This document shows, piece by piece, positions 1-13,076 of a stretch of DNA of 64,000 nt. The translations under genes and the position numbers were made by a program. How positions within the stretch are numbered: position 1 is the stretch's first letter; each line of letters begins with the position of its first letter. This stretch comes from Babylonia areolata (taxonomy: Eukaryota; Mollusca; Gastropoda; Neogastropoda; Buccinidae): NCBI RefSeq assembly GCF_041734735.1, contig NC_134883.1, positions 15,339,810 through 15,403,809 on the forward strand, read 5' to 3'. The notes beneath the pieces were generated by a model. The model worked only from the letters and a program-made list of their open reading frames with translations, did no database searches and had not been told where the DNA came from.

Positions 1-327
1 TGTAAGCTTGTTTTACTGCTTGTCAAGTAAATAAGTTCCAAACATTTCCATCAGTTTCAGTTTCAAGATGTCAGAGTGTGTGTGTATAGAAATAGGACCT
101 ATATTCATGAAACTGACATTAGATCTCACTTCATCTCCAATGCAATATCAGCATGAAATCGAAACTTACGTGGCAATGTCAAACACCTAAAAAAGTAATA
201 CATCAAATATTAACAACAACAACAATAAAAAATCAACAGAAAAACAAAATTACTATGTGCAAAGCAAAACACACATCTTGCAGATCACAGTGAAGAGACG
301 TGCTCTCTCTCTCTCTCTCTCACTCAC

Positions 328-450
328 CTCATGGCGGGTGTGACAGTGTTTGCGCTGTCCACTTTGACATTGCCCAGCAACATCAGCTGGGACTTGGGGG
401 TCACCATCAGCACGTGCAGCACATCCAGAGCGTTGCGGATGGTCTCCGGT
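328..450 (-). CDS. DCAF1: DCAF1 exon 14 (residues 701-741), last exon in the window
   Basis: Encodes [20 protein letters not shown] then [20 protein letters not shown]. Human has TVRFALDVLAILTVVPKIQL. Acceptor TTTCAG, donor AG|GTGAGT, phase 2 out; the gene continues left of position 1. I could not support another coding exon in 1-327. Confidence 0.93.
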
Positions 451-3400
451 CTGAAAGGCACACACAACTCTTGCTTAGTGTTGGTCAAAACAAGATGGTT
501 CAAAGTGACAACTGTTCTGCAGTCAGCTGCAACAAAACCTGCCCTGCTGAAAACCGCTTTTGTAGTTTTCATCTGAATAAATATATTTTCACTCTCTCCA
601 GGTGAACAAACTACGGTGCTCCGGAAGTAAGGGAAAAGTTTCAGACAAAGGAATGATGTACTGTTTTCGCTGAACGAAAAAAAGTTTTTATACGGTGCTC
701 ACGTGACTGGATCATCATAGGAGAAAGTACACCATCATCAGCAAGTCCACGTAAAAATGGCAAGTTTGGTCAGACGATCTAATATTTAGTATGAAGATGA
801 ACCAGCATCAGTCGTGATTCCCTGTGTAGTATGGAGATGAGTCAGGATCAGTTGTGATTCCCTGTGTAGTATGTAGATGAGTCAGGATCAGTTAAAAGAT
901 CCCCTGTGTTGTATGTAGATGAGTCAGTGTCAGTCAAAAGATCCCCTGTGTAATATGTAAAACAGTGTCAATCAAAAGATCCCCTGTGTAGTATGTTGGT
1001 AAGTCAGGATCAGTCGTGATTCCCTGTGTAGTATGAAGATGAGTCAGTGTCAGTCGAGTGATCCCATGTGTAGTATGTAAATCAGTCAGTGTCAGTCAAG
1101 TGATCCCCTGTGTAGTAAGTAGATGAGTCCGGGTCAGTCAAGTGATCCCCTGTGTAGTATGCAGATGAGTCAGTGTCAGTCAAAAGATCCCCCGTGTAAT
1201 ATGCAGATGAGTCAGTGTCAGTCAAGTGATCCCCTGTTTTAGTATGTAGATGAGTCTGTCAGTCAAGTGATCTTCTGTGTAGTATGTAGATGAGTCAGTG
1301 TCAATCAAGTGATCCCCTGTGTAGTATGTAGATGAGTCTGTCAGTCAAGTGATCCCCTGTGTAGTATGTAAATCAGTCAGCGTCAGTCAAGTGATCCCCT
1401 GTGTAGTATGTAAATCAGTCAGCGTCAGTCAAGTGATCCCCTGTGTAGTATGTAAATCAGTCAGCGTCAGTCAAGTGATCCCCTGTGTAGTATGTCAATG
1501 AGTCAGTGTCAATCAAGCGATACCCTGTGTAGTATGTAGAGGAGTCAGTGTCAGTCAAGTGATCCCCTGTGTAGTATGTAGATGAGTCAGTGTCAATCAA
1601 GCGATACCCTGTGTAGTATGTAGATGAGTCAGTGTCAATCAAGCGATACCCTGTGTAGTATGTAGAGGAGTCAGTGTCAATCAAGCGATACCCTGTGTAG
1701 TATGTAGAGGAGTCAGTGTCAGTCAAGTGATCCCCTGTGTAGTATGTAAATCAGTCAGTGTCAGTCAAGTGATCCCCTGTGTAGTATGCAGATGAGTCAG
1801 TGTCAATCAAGCGATACCCTGTGTAGTATGTAGAGGAGTCAGTGTCAATCAAGCGATACCCTGTGTAGTATGTAGAGGAGTCAGGGTCAGTCAAGTGATC
1901 CCCTGTGTAGTATGTTTAATCAGACAGTGTCAATCAAGTGATCCCTTGTGTAGTATGTAGAGGAGTCAGTGTCAGTCAAGTGATCCCCTGTGTAGTATGT
2001 CAATCAGTCAGTGTCAGACAAGTGACCCCCTGTGTAGTATGTAGATGAGTCAGTGTCAGTCAAGTGATCCCCTGTGTAGTATGTAGATGAGTCAGTGTCA
2101 ATCAAGCGATACCCTGTGTAGTATGTAGAGGAGTCAGGGTCAGTCAAGTGATCCCCTGTGTAGTATGTTTAATCAGTGTCAATCAAGTGATCCCTTGTGT
2201 AGTATGTAGAGGAGTCAGGGTCAGTCAAATGATCCTGTGTAGTATGTAAATCAGTCAGTGTCAACCAAGTGATCCCTTGTGTAGTATGCAGATGAGTCAG
2301 GGTCAGTGTATGATTGTTTTCCTGCATTCCTGTTAACAATGGCAACTCAATTTGACTTGCCCATCTGCATTTACCCTCAGGAACCCCTGCTGTTTCAACC
2401 ATTGAAAAAATTGTTGAAAAGAATTAGGCAAACTTTTCCTGGTGCAACCAATCAGAGAAAGCCTTCAAAAACAGAACAGCTACATTTGACAATCGTACTA
2501 CCTGTTATCTGTACAATACACATGTTGAGCTGGTTCGCAATTACACCTAACTACACTATCATTTCCCTGCCAGTGTGTTGTGCTGAAGCCTATTCTTTTA
2601 ACCATAAAAGTTTTAATGAACTGCTCAATCATTCAATCAAATCACTTTGACGTTCATGTAAAATATACATGGAAAACTGGCTTGTGAGTGACAAGATAGT
2701 ACGAGACATTACAACAGTAAAATGATGGATTACATACACAAACTTGTAAAAGAATAGCACATTCAGAGTGTACAAACGAACATAATACATAAAACCACTG
2801 AAACAAACGACAGTTCTTCCTCTTTCTTGCATGAATTAAGTCTCCAACCTCCTCTTCTCCTGCCCAAAAACTGTCCCCCCCCCCCCCCCCTCCCGTCCCT
2901 CCCCCACCCACCCTTTCTTTGAATCACCCCATCCACAGGCCTCCGTTCCTCCTGCGTCTCTCACAACTCCCACTCCTAGTACTCCATCCACTCACAGCAT
3001 TTTTAAAGTCCAAACACATGCACACACACACACACACGCATGCATACATATGCGAGCACACACGCACTCACACACACACACACACACACAAACCGCCGAC
3101 ACCCTTTCTCAGATACTGACTTGCCGGGATAAGAGTTCCAAGAGGGTGACATGGCGATGAGCTGCAGCAGCAGCGTGACACCCCCCAGCTTGTGGAAAGT
3201 GGCCTCCGGAGTCCACTGGGTCCGCACGGGGAGGAACTCCATCAACAGCTCTAGGCTGTCCGACACCACTTGGGATGATAGCTTCATTGGCTGGAAAAAA
3301 CAAACATACACAAACATCTATACACAAAAAACACATATGAGCTTCAATGGCTGAAAAAAACGCAACAAACACGCAGACCAGTAACACAAATGAGCAACTT

Positions 3401-3850
3401 TCTAACAAAAAAAAACCCAACAAAATACAAAAACAAAAACACACATACACAGACTAATAACACACATGAATGAGCTGAACATTCTCAGTACTACCAAAAC
3501 GTGGCAGCGGCAGTGTCGTTTTCTTTGCAGCTAAGGTTCTTTTCAGTACTACTGTGTTAATCAAAACTATAACGACATAAAAGAGCAGAAAACAAAAAAA
3601 TCCTTGCCTCGATGACACAGATGTAAATATGTACATATATATACATGTTTCAGTGACTAATAACAGTGGCAAGAATACCAGCTGACAATGCAGCTCACGT
3701 AAAATATGGTCAAATTTTGTAACTGTTGACTGCTAAGCGCTTTTACAATAACAGTAATAATGATAATTTTTTTTTTTCTTTCTCAAGGTCTGTCCCCTGG
3801 TTTTTTGGGTTTTTTTTTTGTGTGTGCTGCTGTCTTCTTGCTGGTATCAA

Positions 3851-3933
<83 letters not shown>

Positions 3934-6900
3934 TTTGCTGAATGTTTTATTGCAATGGAATAAAAACTGAATGAAAGAAAAATCATATTCAAACATAAAT
4001 AAATGAAAATGAAAAACAAACAAAAAAAACCCCCAAAAAACCTTGCCTTGTACGCCGGAGTTTCCTGCAGTGGGGAGGTGCCGTCGCTGCGGATGTGAGA
4101 GCGCCGCACCTCCTCTGCCTTGATCACCAGGTGGGCCTCAAAGTACCTCTTCAGGGAGCCACACACATGGCGTGCCGCCTGCCGCATGGAGAACACCTGG
4201 TCGTCGCTCAGGGTCGAGTCACTGGGGTCACAGTTCAGAATCTCCAAGGTGCTGATCTGTGAAAAACAAAGACATCACAGTGGGGGCAGCATTAATGCCC
4301 ATTCATAACAGACCACATTCCATATATTACAAAACATATTAATTGGAAGAAAACTTCAACTAGATGAGAAAAACAGACATAGGAAATTTCCCACCCACCC
4401 CTAAAATGACGTTTCACGTGGAGCGCTATACTCTGAACCGCTGGTGTAGACTCCAGCAGAAGTCTGATTCCTGCCCTGTGCAAACTACTATTGTGCATAA
4501 AGTATTGGAGTCCTTTTGATTTGATGACAAAATTGATGGCGTAAATCTTCATCAAGGATATAAGTAATAGGGCTACTCTTCACACAGAGCTACGAACACA
4601 TCACTCAGTTCTGATACTGGTAGACATTGGTACATCTTACAGCTCAGAGACCGCCGCCTACCATGTTGAAGATTCTGCGCAGACCGTCCCGCTTGTCAAA
4701 CATCTCCAGCAGGACTCGGAAGGAGAACACCTGTGTGAAGAACATGCAGGCATGGCAGCGACTGGAGTCATGGGAACACTCCAACAGCCACATCATGTAC
4801 CTGCAACAGTTCATCCTTTCAGTCACCTGTGGCACTTGCTGGGGCATGGAAGAGTTCAGAAAACAATGTAATCAAAAACACAACTACGTTCATCATAAAG
4901 TGTGCATCAAATATACAATAAGTGTTAACATTTTTATATGTTTTTTGGTGTGTTTTTTTTTTTTTGTACAAATTTGCTGAGCCTTAACTATATGTTTGCA
5001 CAACACTGTTCAAAAGCAAGTTGCAAATGACTTTTGTAATCATGCTATTTAGTTGTTAAATCATTTGGAGTAATAACAATTAAAACAGACATGTATGCAC
5101 TCTCTCTCTATCTCAAAGACACACACACACAACACGCGGCTGTTCACTCAAGATTCTAACAGCATGCTATTCAAGCAACACACATTACAAATTGTGTGCT
5201 TTTCTTCTCTTTTATATACACACATACTGCGTTCTCCCCATGAACCTACCCATAGAAGCTGAAGTGTCTATAATAAAACATTAACCTAGTTCCAGCTGAA
5301 TCCAACTCACCCAATCAGGTCAGACAGGACATGGTCTGGCAACAAGCACACCTGAAGAAGGTAACATCAAAACATCTTGTTTACAAACACACACTGTTAA
5401 AAAACAGTTACACACAGAGATCTGAAAAGGCTTTCCATTGAATATGTAATTACTGATGCAGTGCATACACATTGAATGTTTGACAGGTGATCACCATACT
5501 AATACAGCACCAGTCTATTCAATTACAAAGTGATACGTTTTATTTCCCTTCCGCCAGACTGACAAGAAACAGGGATTTAAATGGCTGCAATTACGGATTA
5601 TGAATTATAGATGCTGGCTCTGTTTTCTTACACTGAATGTAATTCACATTTTCTGTACCATCCAATTTCATACTTACAATTAAAAATGTATTAATTCAGA
5701 ATAAGACACATTCTCTCAAAAATGTAATTATTCAGAATAAGACACATTCTCTTTTTTTTCTTTTTTTTAAATCCTGAAGTGTTGTCTGCAAATTCCCTTC
5801 ACAAAAGTCAGCTCACCCATGACAGAAGGTTAATATGTTCTCCATTTTGTTTTTCCTGCTGAAGTGTTACAAGCAAATTTCCTTATTTTGCCCGCCCTCC
5901 CCCCCCCCCCAAAAAAAAGTCAGCTAACCCGTTCCATGGCATCTTCGAAGTAGGAAAGGTAATAGAGACAAAGGGCCACGCCTGTAGCAGCAATGGACGG
6001 ACGGTTCACACGCAACAGTCGCTGCACTCCCTCCCTCTGCAGGAACTCTATGGTGAACTTCTTGTGGCAGATCAGAGTGGAAAGGTACTGCAACAGGATT
6101 TTGTGAAGCCTGAATGTTCAAAGGTTCTCCATGAAATTTATCATCTCCATACGTGAAACCTATTTCTTTATTATACTGGCATAATTCTCATGGTCAACAA
6201 ACATTCATGGACGAAACTGAGACTTTCGGTTTCAGTCTGAGATTGCTGCACTACCTCCACCAATTTATACAAAACTTTAAAATTTGCCACCTTCTAAACC
6301 TTCCTTCAGTCTGATTTCAGACTTTAGTCTGGAGAATCTCATGACTGACATTTCTGGATCCTGAGATGGCCACTGGTTCCCGATTCCTCCATATTCAGAT
6401 AAGAGAAATGGTTGACAATAACATGTATAGTTTGTGAGCTTTTCTCCTTCAAACATTCATTCTCCTAAACAGGCAACCCAACAAGGTACAATTATCAGTT
6501 GCAAAGAGTGTCTTCCTGACTAACATGAAAGAATACGGCTTATAATTCCACAAGTTTTTACCAAACAATGTTTAATCCATTGTTCCTCCATACCAACACC
6601 TCCACTGTGGCAGGAAATCATGAGGCTCAATGTTTAAGAGTACCATTTCACTCTCTCAATTCCAGTCATAACAGCTTCACCCAAACGTAAGACAAAGAGA
6701 TAGTTCTTTTATTTTCTTCATTTCTATCCTATGCATGTTGTTTATCTATTGCAAGAGAAGTAACTCACTTAGTATCTTTTCCATCACTGATAAGATGGCT
6801 GTGGAATATGCTCAAAGTGGATTTAAACACCTTGAGCTTTTATCAACTTTTCCCAGATTACTGCACATTGTAAAACAGCATATAAATCAATTTGAATCTA

Positions 6901-8467
6901 TACATACTTACCCTGAGTGCTTCAAAGGCCAGCCGCACGTCTGTGTTCTTACTCAGATCGATGTAAAAGAAGATCTGGTCCATAGCATTGCCTTCAAAGG
7001 CACTTGTCAGCAACTGCACATTTAAATACTGATGCAATTACTGTACAAATATGCCACTGAAATCTAGTTCCATGACAGCATGGGTTCATTTCTTCAAAGG
7101 ATAGAATGTCAATTATCAAAATTAAATACAAATCATTTTCCCTAACAATGGCTTACATTTGAAAGCAAACTATGGTCCAAAAGATTAAATGCTGTCATGC
7201 ATTAAACATTTAATGCAGTGATGCTTCAGCAATATTTTGATTCATGCATCTTTTAAGTGTAACTACATCAGTGTATTCTTTGCTCTTCAATTCTTTAGTC
7301 TGTTCCACACACATGTGCACGTACATACACACACAAACACACAAACACTCTCTGTCCCTCTCACAGAAATACACACACACACCGTACCTTCTGACGATGA
7401 TGATCACGTATGGCACAATATCAATACTCTGTCTCTCATACACATACACACACACACAAACTTGCTCTCTCTCACTCTCTTTCACATCACACACACACAC
7501 TCTCTCTCTCTCTCATACAAATACACAAAATCTCTATCTCTCTCTCCCACCCTACCCCACCCCTCTCTTTCTCTCTCACACAAACAAACTCACACTCACT
7601 CTCTCACACACACCCACACCACACCCCAAAAATGTACCTCCTGGTAATCGCCCATGGTGATGAGGTACTGGATAATGAGGCGGGCCTTCATGGTGACGCT
7701 GAGGGGGTGTTTCAAGGAGTAGGAGCCAATCACAAAGGGCTCCATTTCCGCCCAGCTGCTGTTGCTGGCATCTGGGTCAAACACTGCAAGCACAACACTC
7801 TCTGTTCCAACAGCACTTATAACTTAATGCCAATGTTTCTTATGAAAAACATAAACTGTACATCGTCTAAAGGCTTTATATTTAAGAGTACATAGAATGC
7901 ACCGTAATATCAGATTTTCTACAGAAACATGAATGCGATTTTGATGCAGAGCATATTTTGATACTTTTTTTTTTTTTTTTTACCTATTTCAAAGATCCTA
8001 TGAATTCTGCTGTCTTTGTTAGAAAAACAAAGAAAAAAGAAACTTTCATTATCAGCGACCTGTATGCTCAACGCCTCAGGCGCCAATTGGCCACTTGTAC
8101 ACTAGAGCTACCAACCTTGCTCATTCTTCTTTTCGTGAAACCACACAAGTTCGAAATGTTCACCACATGTTTCCGGAATGTCTATCCTACGTTTGAGTTG
8201 CAAGTTGACAAACGTTGTCGAAAATTTCCGAATTCATTTAGCAGATTTCTCCAGTCAAAGCATGTCCAGCACTTCAGGAAAGAATTTTTAAAGAAATGAA
8301 AGAGTGTTTACAACACCATGGAGGCACTGCAAATGAATTTAGATGGTAATCTGCCTGCTTGAGTGTCAATTGCTGACAGTGACAGTGGAGAAGAATTCAC
8401 CAGACTGGTCGAGAATGAGTGTGTGGTGGTGGTGTTTTCCCTAATAGAATTGCTGGTGAGTGAGTGA

Positions 8468-8512
<45 letters not shown>

Positions 8513-11500
8513 CTCTCATCTCTGCACATTGGTGAGTGCATGTTTTAATAGTGCGTTATGTCTATCTTTCCAGTTGTATTTCCCAGTCCGTGTGTTCATT
8601 TTTCACTTGAAATGGTGTATTTTAAGATCTATAACAACTAAGGATATGTAAAAACTACTCAAAAGTACATACGCTTTCATTTTCACCAACTGATTTAAAA
8701 AAATCAGTCAATGTGTTCATACAAGTAAACATGCGTATCATAATTTGCATTCATTGCCCTTTAAGTTTAACTCTCTCTGGACGAAGGAATGCGTGACCAT
8801 TCCTACATAAAATGTATTCGGTTTCAGACGACGGAATGGAATAGCATTTTCAAGAAATAAAAATCCATCACGCGCTGTACGCATGATTTTGTGATTAGCC
8901 AAGCAGAGTGCGCTATTCTGGGTCAATCCACAATTGAATGGTATGATTGGCCAACCTGCCATGTGTGGCCCGTCTCACACACACGCTGACAAAGTCACTG
9001 ACCGGTCGTCTGCTCGTGTGCCAGCCTGTTAGCAAAGCGGGCTCTTCTCAAAATGTTGTGGAGCGAACAAGGCAGCAACGGCAACGTTTTAGTGTTGCCG
9101 AAGTACTTGAAATGCTACAAACTGAAGGGTCGGACATTGAAGAGGTGGATGATGACGAAGAAGAAAGTGAATTTAATGCAGAAAGCGAGCATGGGTATGG
9201 TGATTCGGGGTGAAAAATTGACATTATTTCCTACAAATGGCAAAACTGTAAAAATAAGATGAGAAATTTGATTTTTTTTTTTTTTTAATAATGTAATAGC
9301 TCAACACGTAATAAACCAGTTCTGAAAGTTTCATTTTCTTACTCTGTATTTTGTGTTTTTTGTAATTTTTTTCCAAACCCTTACAAATGGGCCGTCTATG
9401 GGGAAAAGCAAGGGAGAAAACTTGTCGTCCCGAGTGAGTTAAAATGAGCTATGAATGAAGAAGATTGAAGGAGTTGAAGCGAAGACATGGCAGGCTAAAG
9501 TGGGTTGGTGGTGACACAGTTTTCCCTCTCCTGCACAGCTGGTTTAGACTGAAGTGTACTGGTGTACTGCTGCTCAGAAGGTTTGTACAGTGAGCTAGCT
9601 CTGCAACTCTGGCGATGAAAGGGTTAATAAAATAATATATAATTTCATTATAATTTATATATACAATTTCATATCAATGACCAAAAAAATCCTACTGTGT
9701 GTTGTGAAATACAAAAAATAATTAAACCAAACTAATGCAATATTCTGAGACTCAAGAAAATGGGAAGACTTTTCATTTGTCAATGGAATGCAGCTCAGAT
9801 GCTGTAACTAGGATTATAACAGTTAGTGTTGATCAAAACCAAAAAAAAAAAAAAACCAAAAAAAATCTGACCTCCCCCATAGCTGTCGTTCCTGATGCGA
9901 GATCTCTTGGGAGCGCTGTAGTCCACACTGTGGCCAGGGGACAGGGAGCGCTTCAGACTGGTGCGGTATGGGTAGTCCTCCATGTATCTCCCTGGTGACA
10001 TGCTGCGGCTCTTCCCCGGCACCTGGCAGCTCTCTGCGTCAGCGGCATGGGAACACCGCAACGCCTGTGACGGCGTTCTTGGTGACATCGCCTGAGAGGA
10101 CAGGGCGCTGGCTGCCTGTGATGGAATGCTACTCTGTGCCGGTGAACCTGGGACGGTGGCAGTGACTGCTGCTGCACTGGAGGCGGTGTCTGACTTGGTG
10201 GGAGTTTTGCACAGTGCTTTGATGCCGTCGCTGTCTGTGGAAGAAGCCGCTGCTGTGCAACTGTCACCACCTGCAGCTCTTGTGGCGATCGGTGTGTCAG
10301 TGTAGGTGCTGGTGGTGGTGGGTGTGGAGGTTGATGCGGGGCTGGTTGGCATGCCAGCTACTGCACTGTTGTTCAGTCCGATGTCTGCAAAATGTCTGAC
10401 ACTGCTCTCTGCCACAATGGACTTCCTCTTCGTCATCTCCTCCTCCTGCATCTCCCTCAAATCCTGCAGGCGCTTCAGCATGACAGGGACCTGAGGCATC
10501 AGACAAGGGCTCACATGGTAAATATCATACCTTCCTCAACCAGTCGCACTGCAGACTAATCATGTCGAAATGCAAACTCACACCGTGTCCACACAGACTG
10601 TCATGAAACCAGCACCAGACCAAAGTCACACCATGCTGGCAGAGAAATGTTTCTATGGACTCCAGGGTTTTTTGACAAATACACCTCTCAAAGCATACAT
10701 AAGGTGGCAGATTTCTGTGTCAAAGTCTGTTCAACGCTGAAAGCACAATTTGTTTAAAGTTCTACTGTCCCAGCTGTTTCTGCCTTTGTTTCTTCATCAT
10801 CTTGCAGACACTGAGACAGTCACTTGTAATACCTTCCCATATTTTATTAGACTTAGAGATTGTTTCTTCTTTCACAATTGTGAAGGAAATGTTTCCCCTT
10901 ATGCAAGTAGGTGCAGGGCTAGTCTTAGCATTACAGCAGTCTAATATATTTTGAAAACAGTACAACTGCTATTAATCTATCACATTTTATTTTTGTGTGT
11001 TGAGCTGAAATTTTGGGGTGTTTTACTTTTAAAACCCATTGCTACATAAATCATCAATATGTTAACAATGTTGAGAACTGACAGCAAAAGGTGATTTCTC
11101 AGTCATATCTCTTTTTTTTCTCTCTCTCTTCTTTTTTTTTCTTTTTTGTCAAAAGGATAAGGACAAGACAGACAGTGATGCATGACCAGAACACAGAACT
11201 GTTCTACTTCCACGCACCATGGATAAAAACTCACAAATAAACATGGGAAATTTCCTTATAAGTTTCTGCTTCCCCCTATGTGGCCACAACAGAATCCGTA
11301 CCATTAAAAACATACAACATTCAACCTACTCTTCACTCATTGATCACACAACAGGTAAAACTACTAGCAGAGAAGCAAAACACAATTCCAACAGAAAACT
11401 TAGCTTGACCAGTCACATTCCTGTTAACACCCCCCCAAAAAAAACAACAACAACAACAACCACCAACCAATAATATTGCTGTTAAACATAAGTTCACCAA

Positions 11501-13044
11501 CCAGCTGCATGTTAGCATCCTTGTGGCTGTGTGCTACATCCTGAATGTCCATAGCACCTCCCAGCAGGCCTGTGGCGTAAGAGCGGAGTGGCTCTTCAGC
11601 CTCCCGGGCCCATGACAACAGACGCAGCACCAAACCATCCTGAAGCATAGAACAGTTTCCATGATCACTCTCCTTGGGCAAAACACCATGACAAGGAGAC
11701 TGAGACCATCATTCAGAGTAGGACCATGATTCAGAGAAAATGAATGAGGGAATGAGGGAAAGAAAGGAAATGACAAGAAAAAGACAGAGAAAGAAAGGAA
11801 GAGACAAAGATGAAAAATGAAAATAGCTGTTCGCTTTTTCTTTTTTTGGACACACTGGGATTCATGAAATCATACAAATGACATCAATTATTTCTTCTCA
11901 CTAATCTCTTCTCAGTTCTTCTCACTTTTCTCTATGTAATGCTAGCCTTGTCAAAAATTCATACGGCTAGTGTTCTAAGTTGTCCATTCTACCAATTAAG
12001 ACTCCATTATACCCTTGAACCAGTCTTCTTTCCCATTATCTGTAACAAGACAAGCTTCTTCCCAAACCTATTACATTGCATTACTGCATTATAATTTTCA
12101 TCATCACTGATCTGAATCAGTGTGTCACTGATGATGCTATGCAGTGACACAGTGTTGAATATGTTGTTGCTGTTTTTAATTAGAATCATTCTGTTTAAAC
12201 TGCCCACATTATTTGCTTGTCTAGGTCCCACAACATTAGTATCATTCTTTTTGAAACTGTTCAAATGAAGTATATCAAAAATACAATATATAATACATTA
12301 TACTATAGACAAATCAGTATCAGATCTCTTTCTTATTTCATACATGCAATATTACAAAAACATAATGAACCATCTCGTGTTAAATTGCAAGCATTTTAAT
12401 AACATTACTCAGTGCATTTTGTGATTAACTAAACAACCCATGCAGAAAGAAACAAATTTTAAAGCGTTACACTTAAGTTAAACACTTCAACCAGCTAACA
12501 AGAAATGAGTTAAGAAACTACTATTCTTAAAGAAATGAAACACTTAACAAAGGGTATACAAACTGACCGTTTCCTGAAAGACAGCTGAAGTCTCCAGTCC
12601 TGGCTGAAGAACCAACAACAGGCGGCATGTGGCTGTATGCAGAGCTGAACCATCTGCAGTGCGACCACTCATTGTGTACTCATTCACCAGCTGGACACAC
12701 GTAGCAATAAAAACTCTTTAAAACTATGAATATGAAATAAATAAACAGCTAATATACTTTAACACCTAACCATTGTTGCTGTGCACTTTCCATCTTCTTT
12801 TTTTTTTACGCCAGTACATGTAGGGTATAATTAGCAAACCCAGAAACATGAAGCACACTGACTGCAAAAAACTGAATTTGCGTTACAAGTATACTCAGCA
12901 ATTACTTTCCTCGTTATGCATTCACTTTAAAAAAAAAAAAAAAATGCATGGACTTGTAAATGATGTATCATACACACCAAAGACACAGACACACACAAAC
13001 ACACACATCACACACTCAGTGACAGACAGACAGACAGACAGACA

Positions 13045-13076
<32 letters not shown>

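Noticed and set aside
160-190. A further DCAF1 mini-exon between CAAACACCTAA and CTTACGTGG
   Set aside because: Splice-like sites exist, but the translation in the required phase does not resemble the expected next DCAF1 segment.
1457-1726. Repetitive protein frame with [11 protein letters not shown] units
   Set aside because: This is the 42-bp minisatellite read in one frame; neighbouring units break it, and it lies in a DCAF1 intron.
786-2312. CRISPR-like regularly spaced repeats
   Set aside because: There are no unique spacers; the whole 42-bp unit repeats, and the DNA is plainly eukaryotic. The same holds for the arrays at 39.4, 43.5 and 61.4 kb.
8947-9213. Small acidic host gene of 88 residues
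   Set aside because: It lies inside TTAA-flanked inverted repeats and recurs in a second element of the same family.
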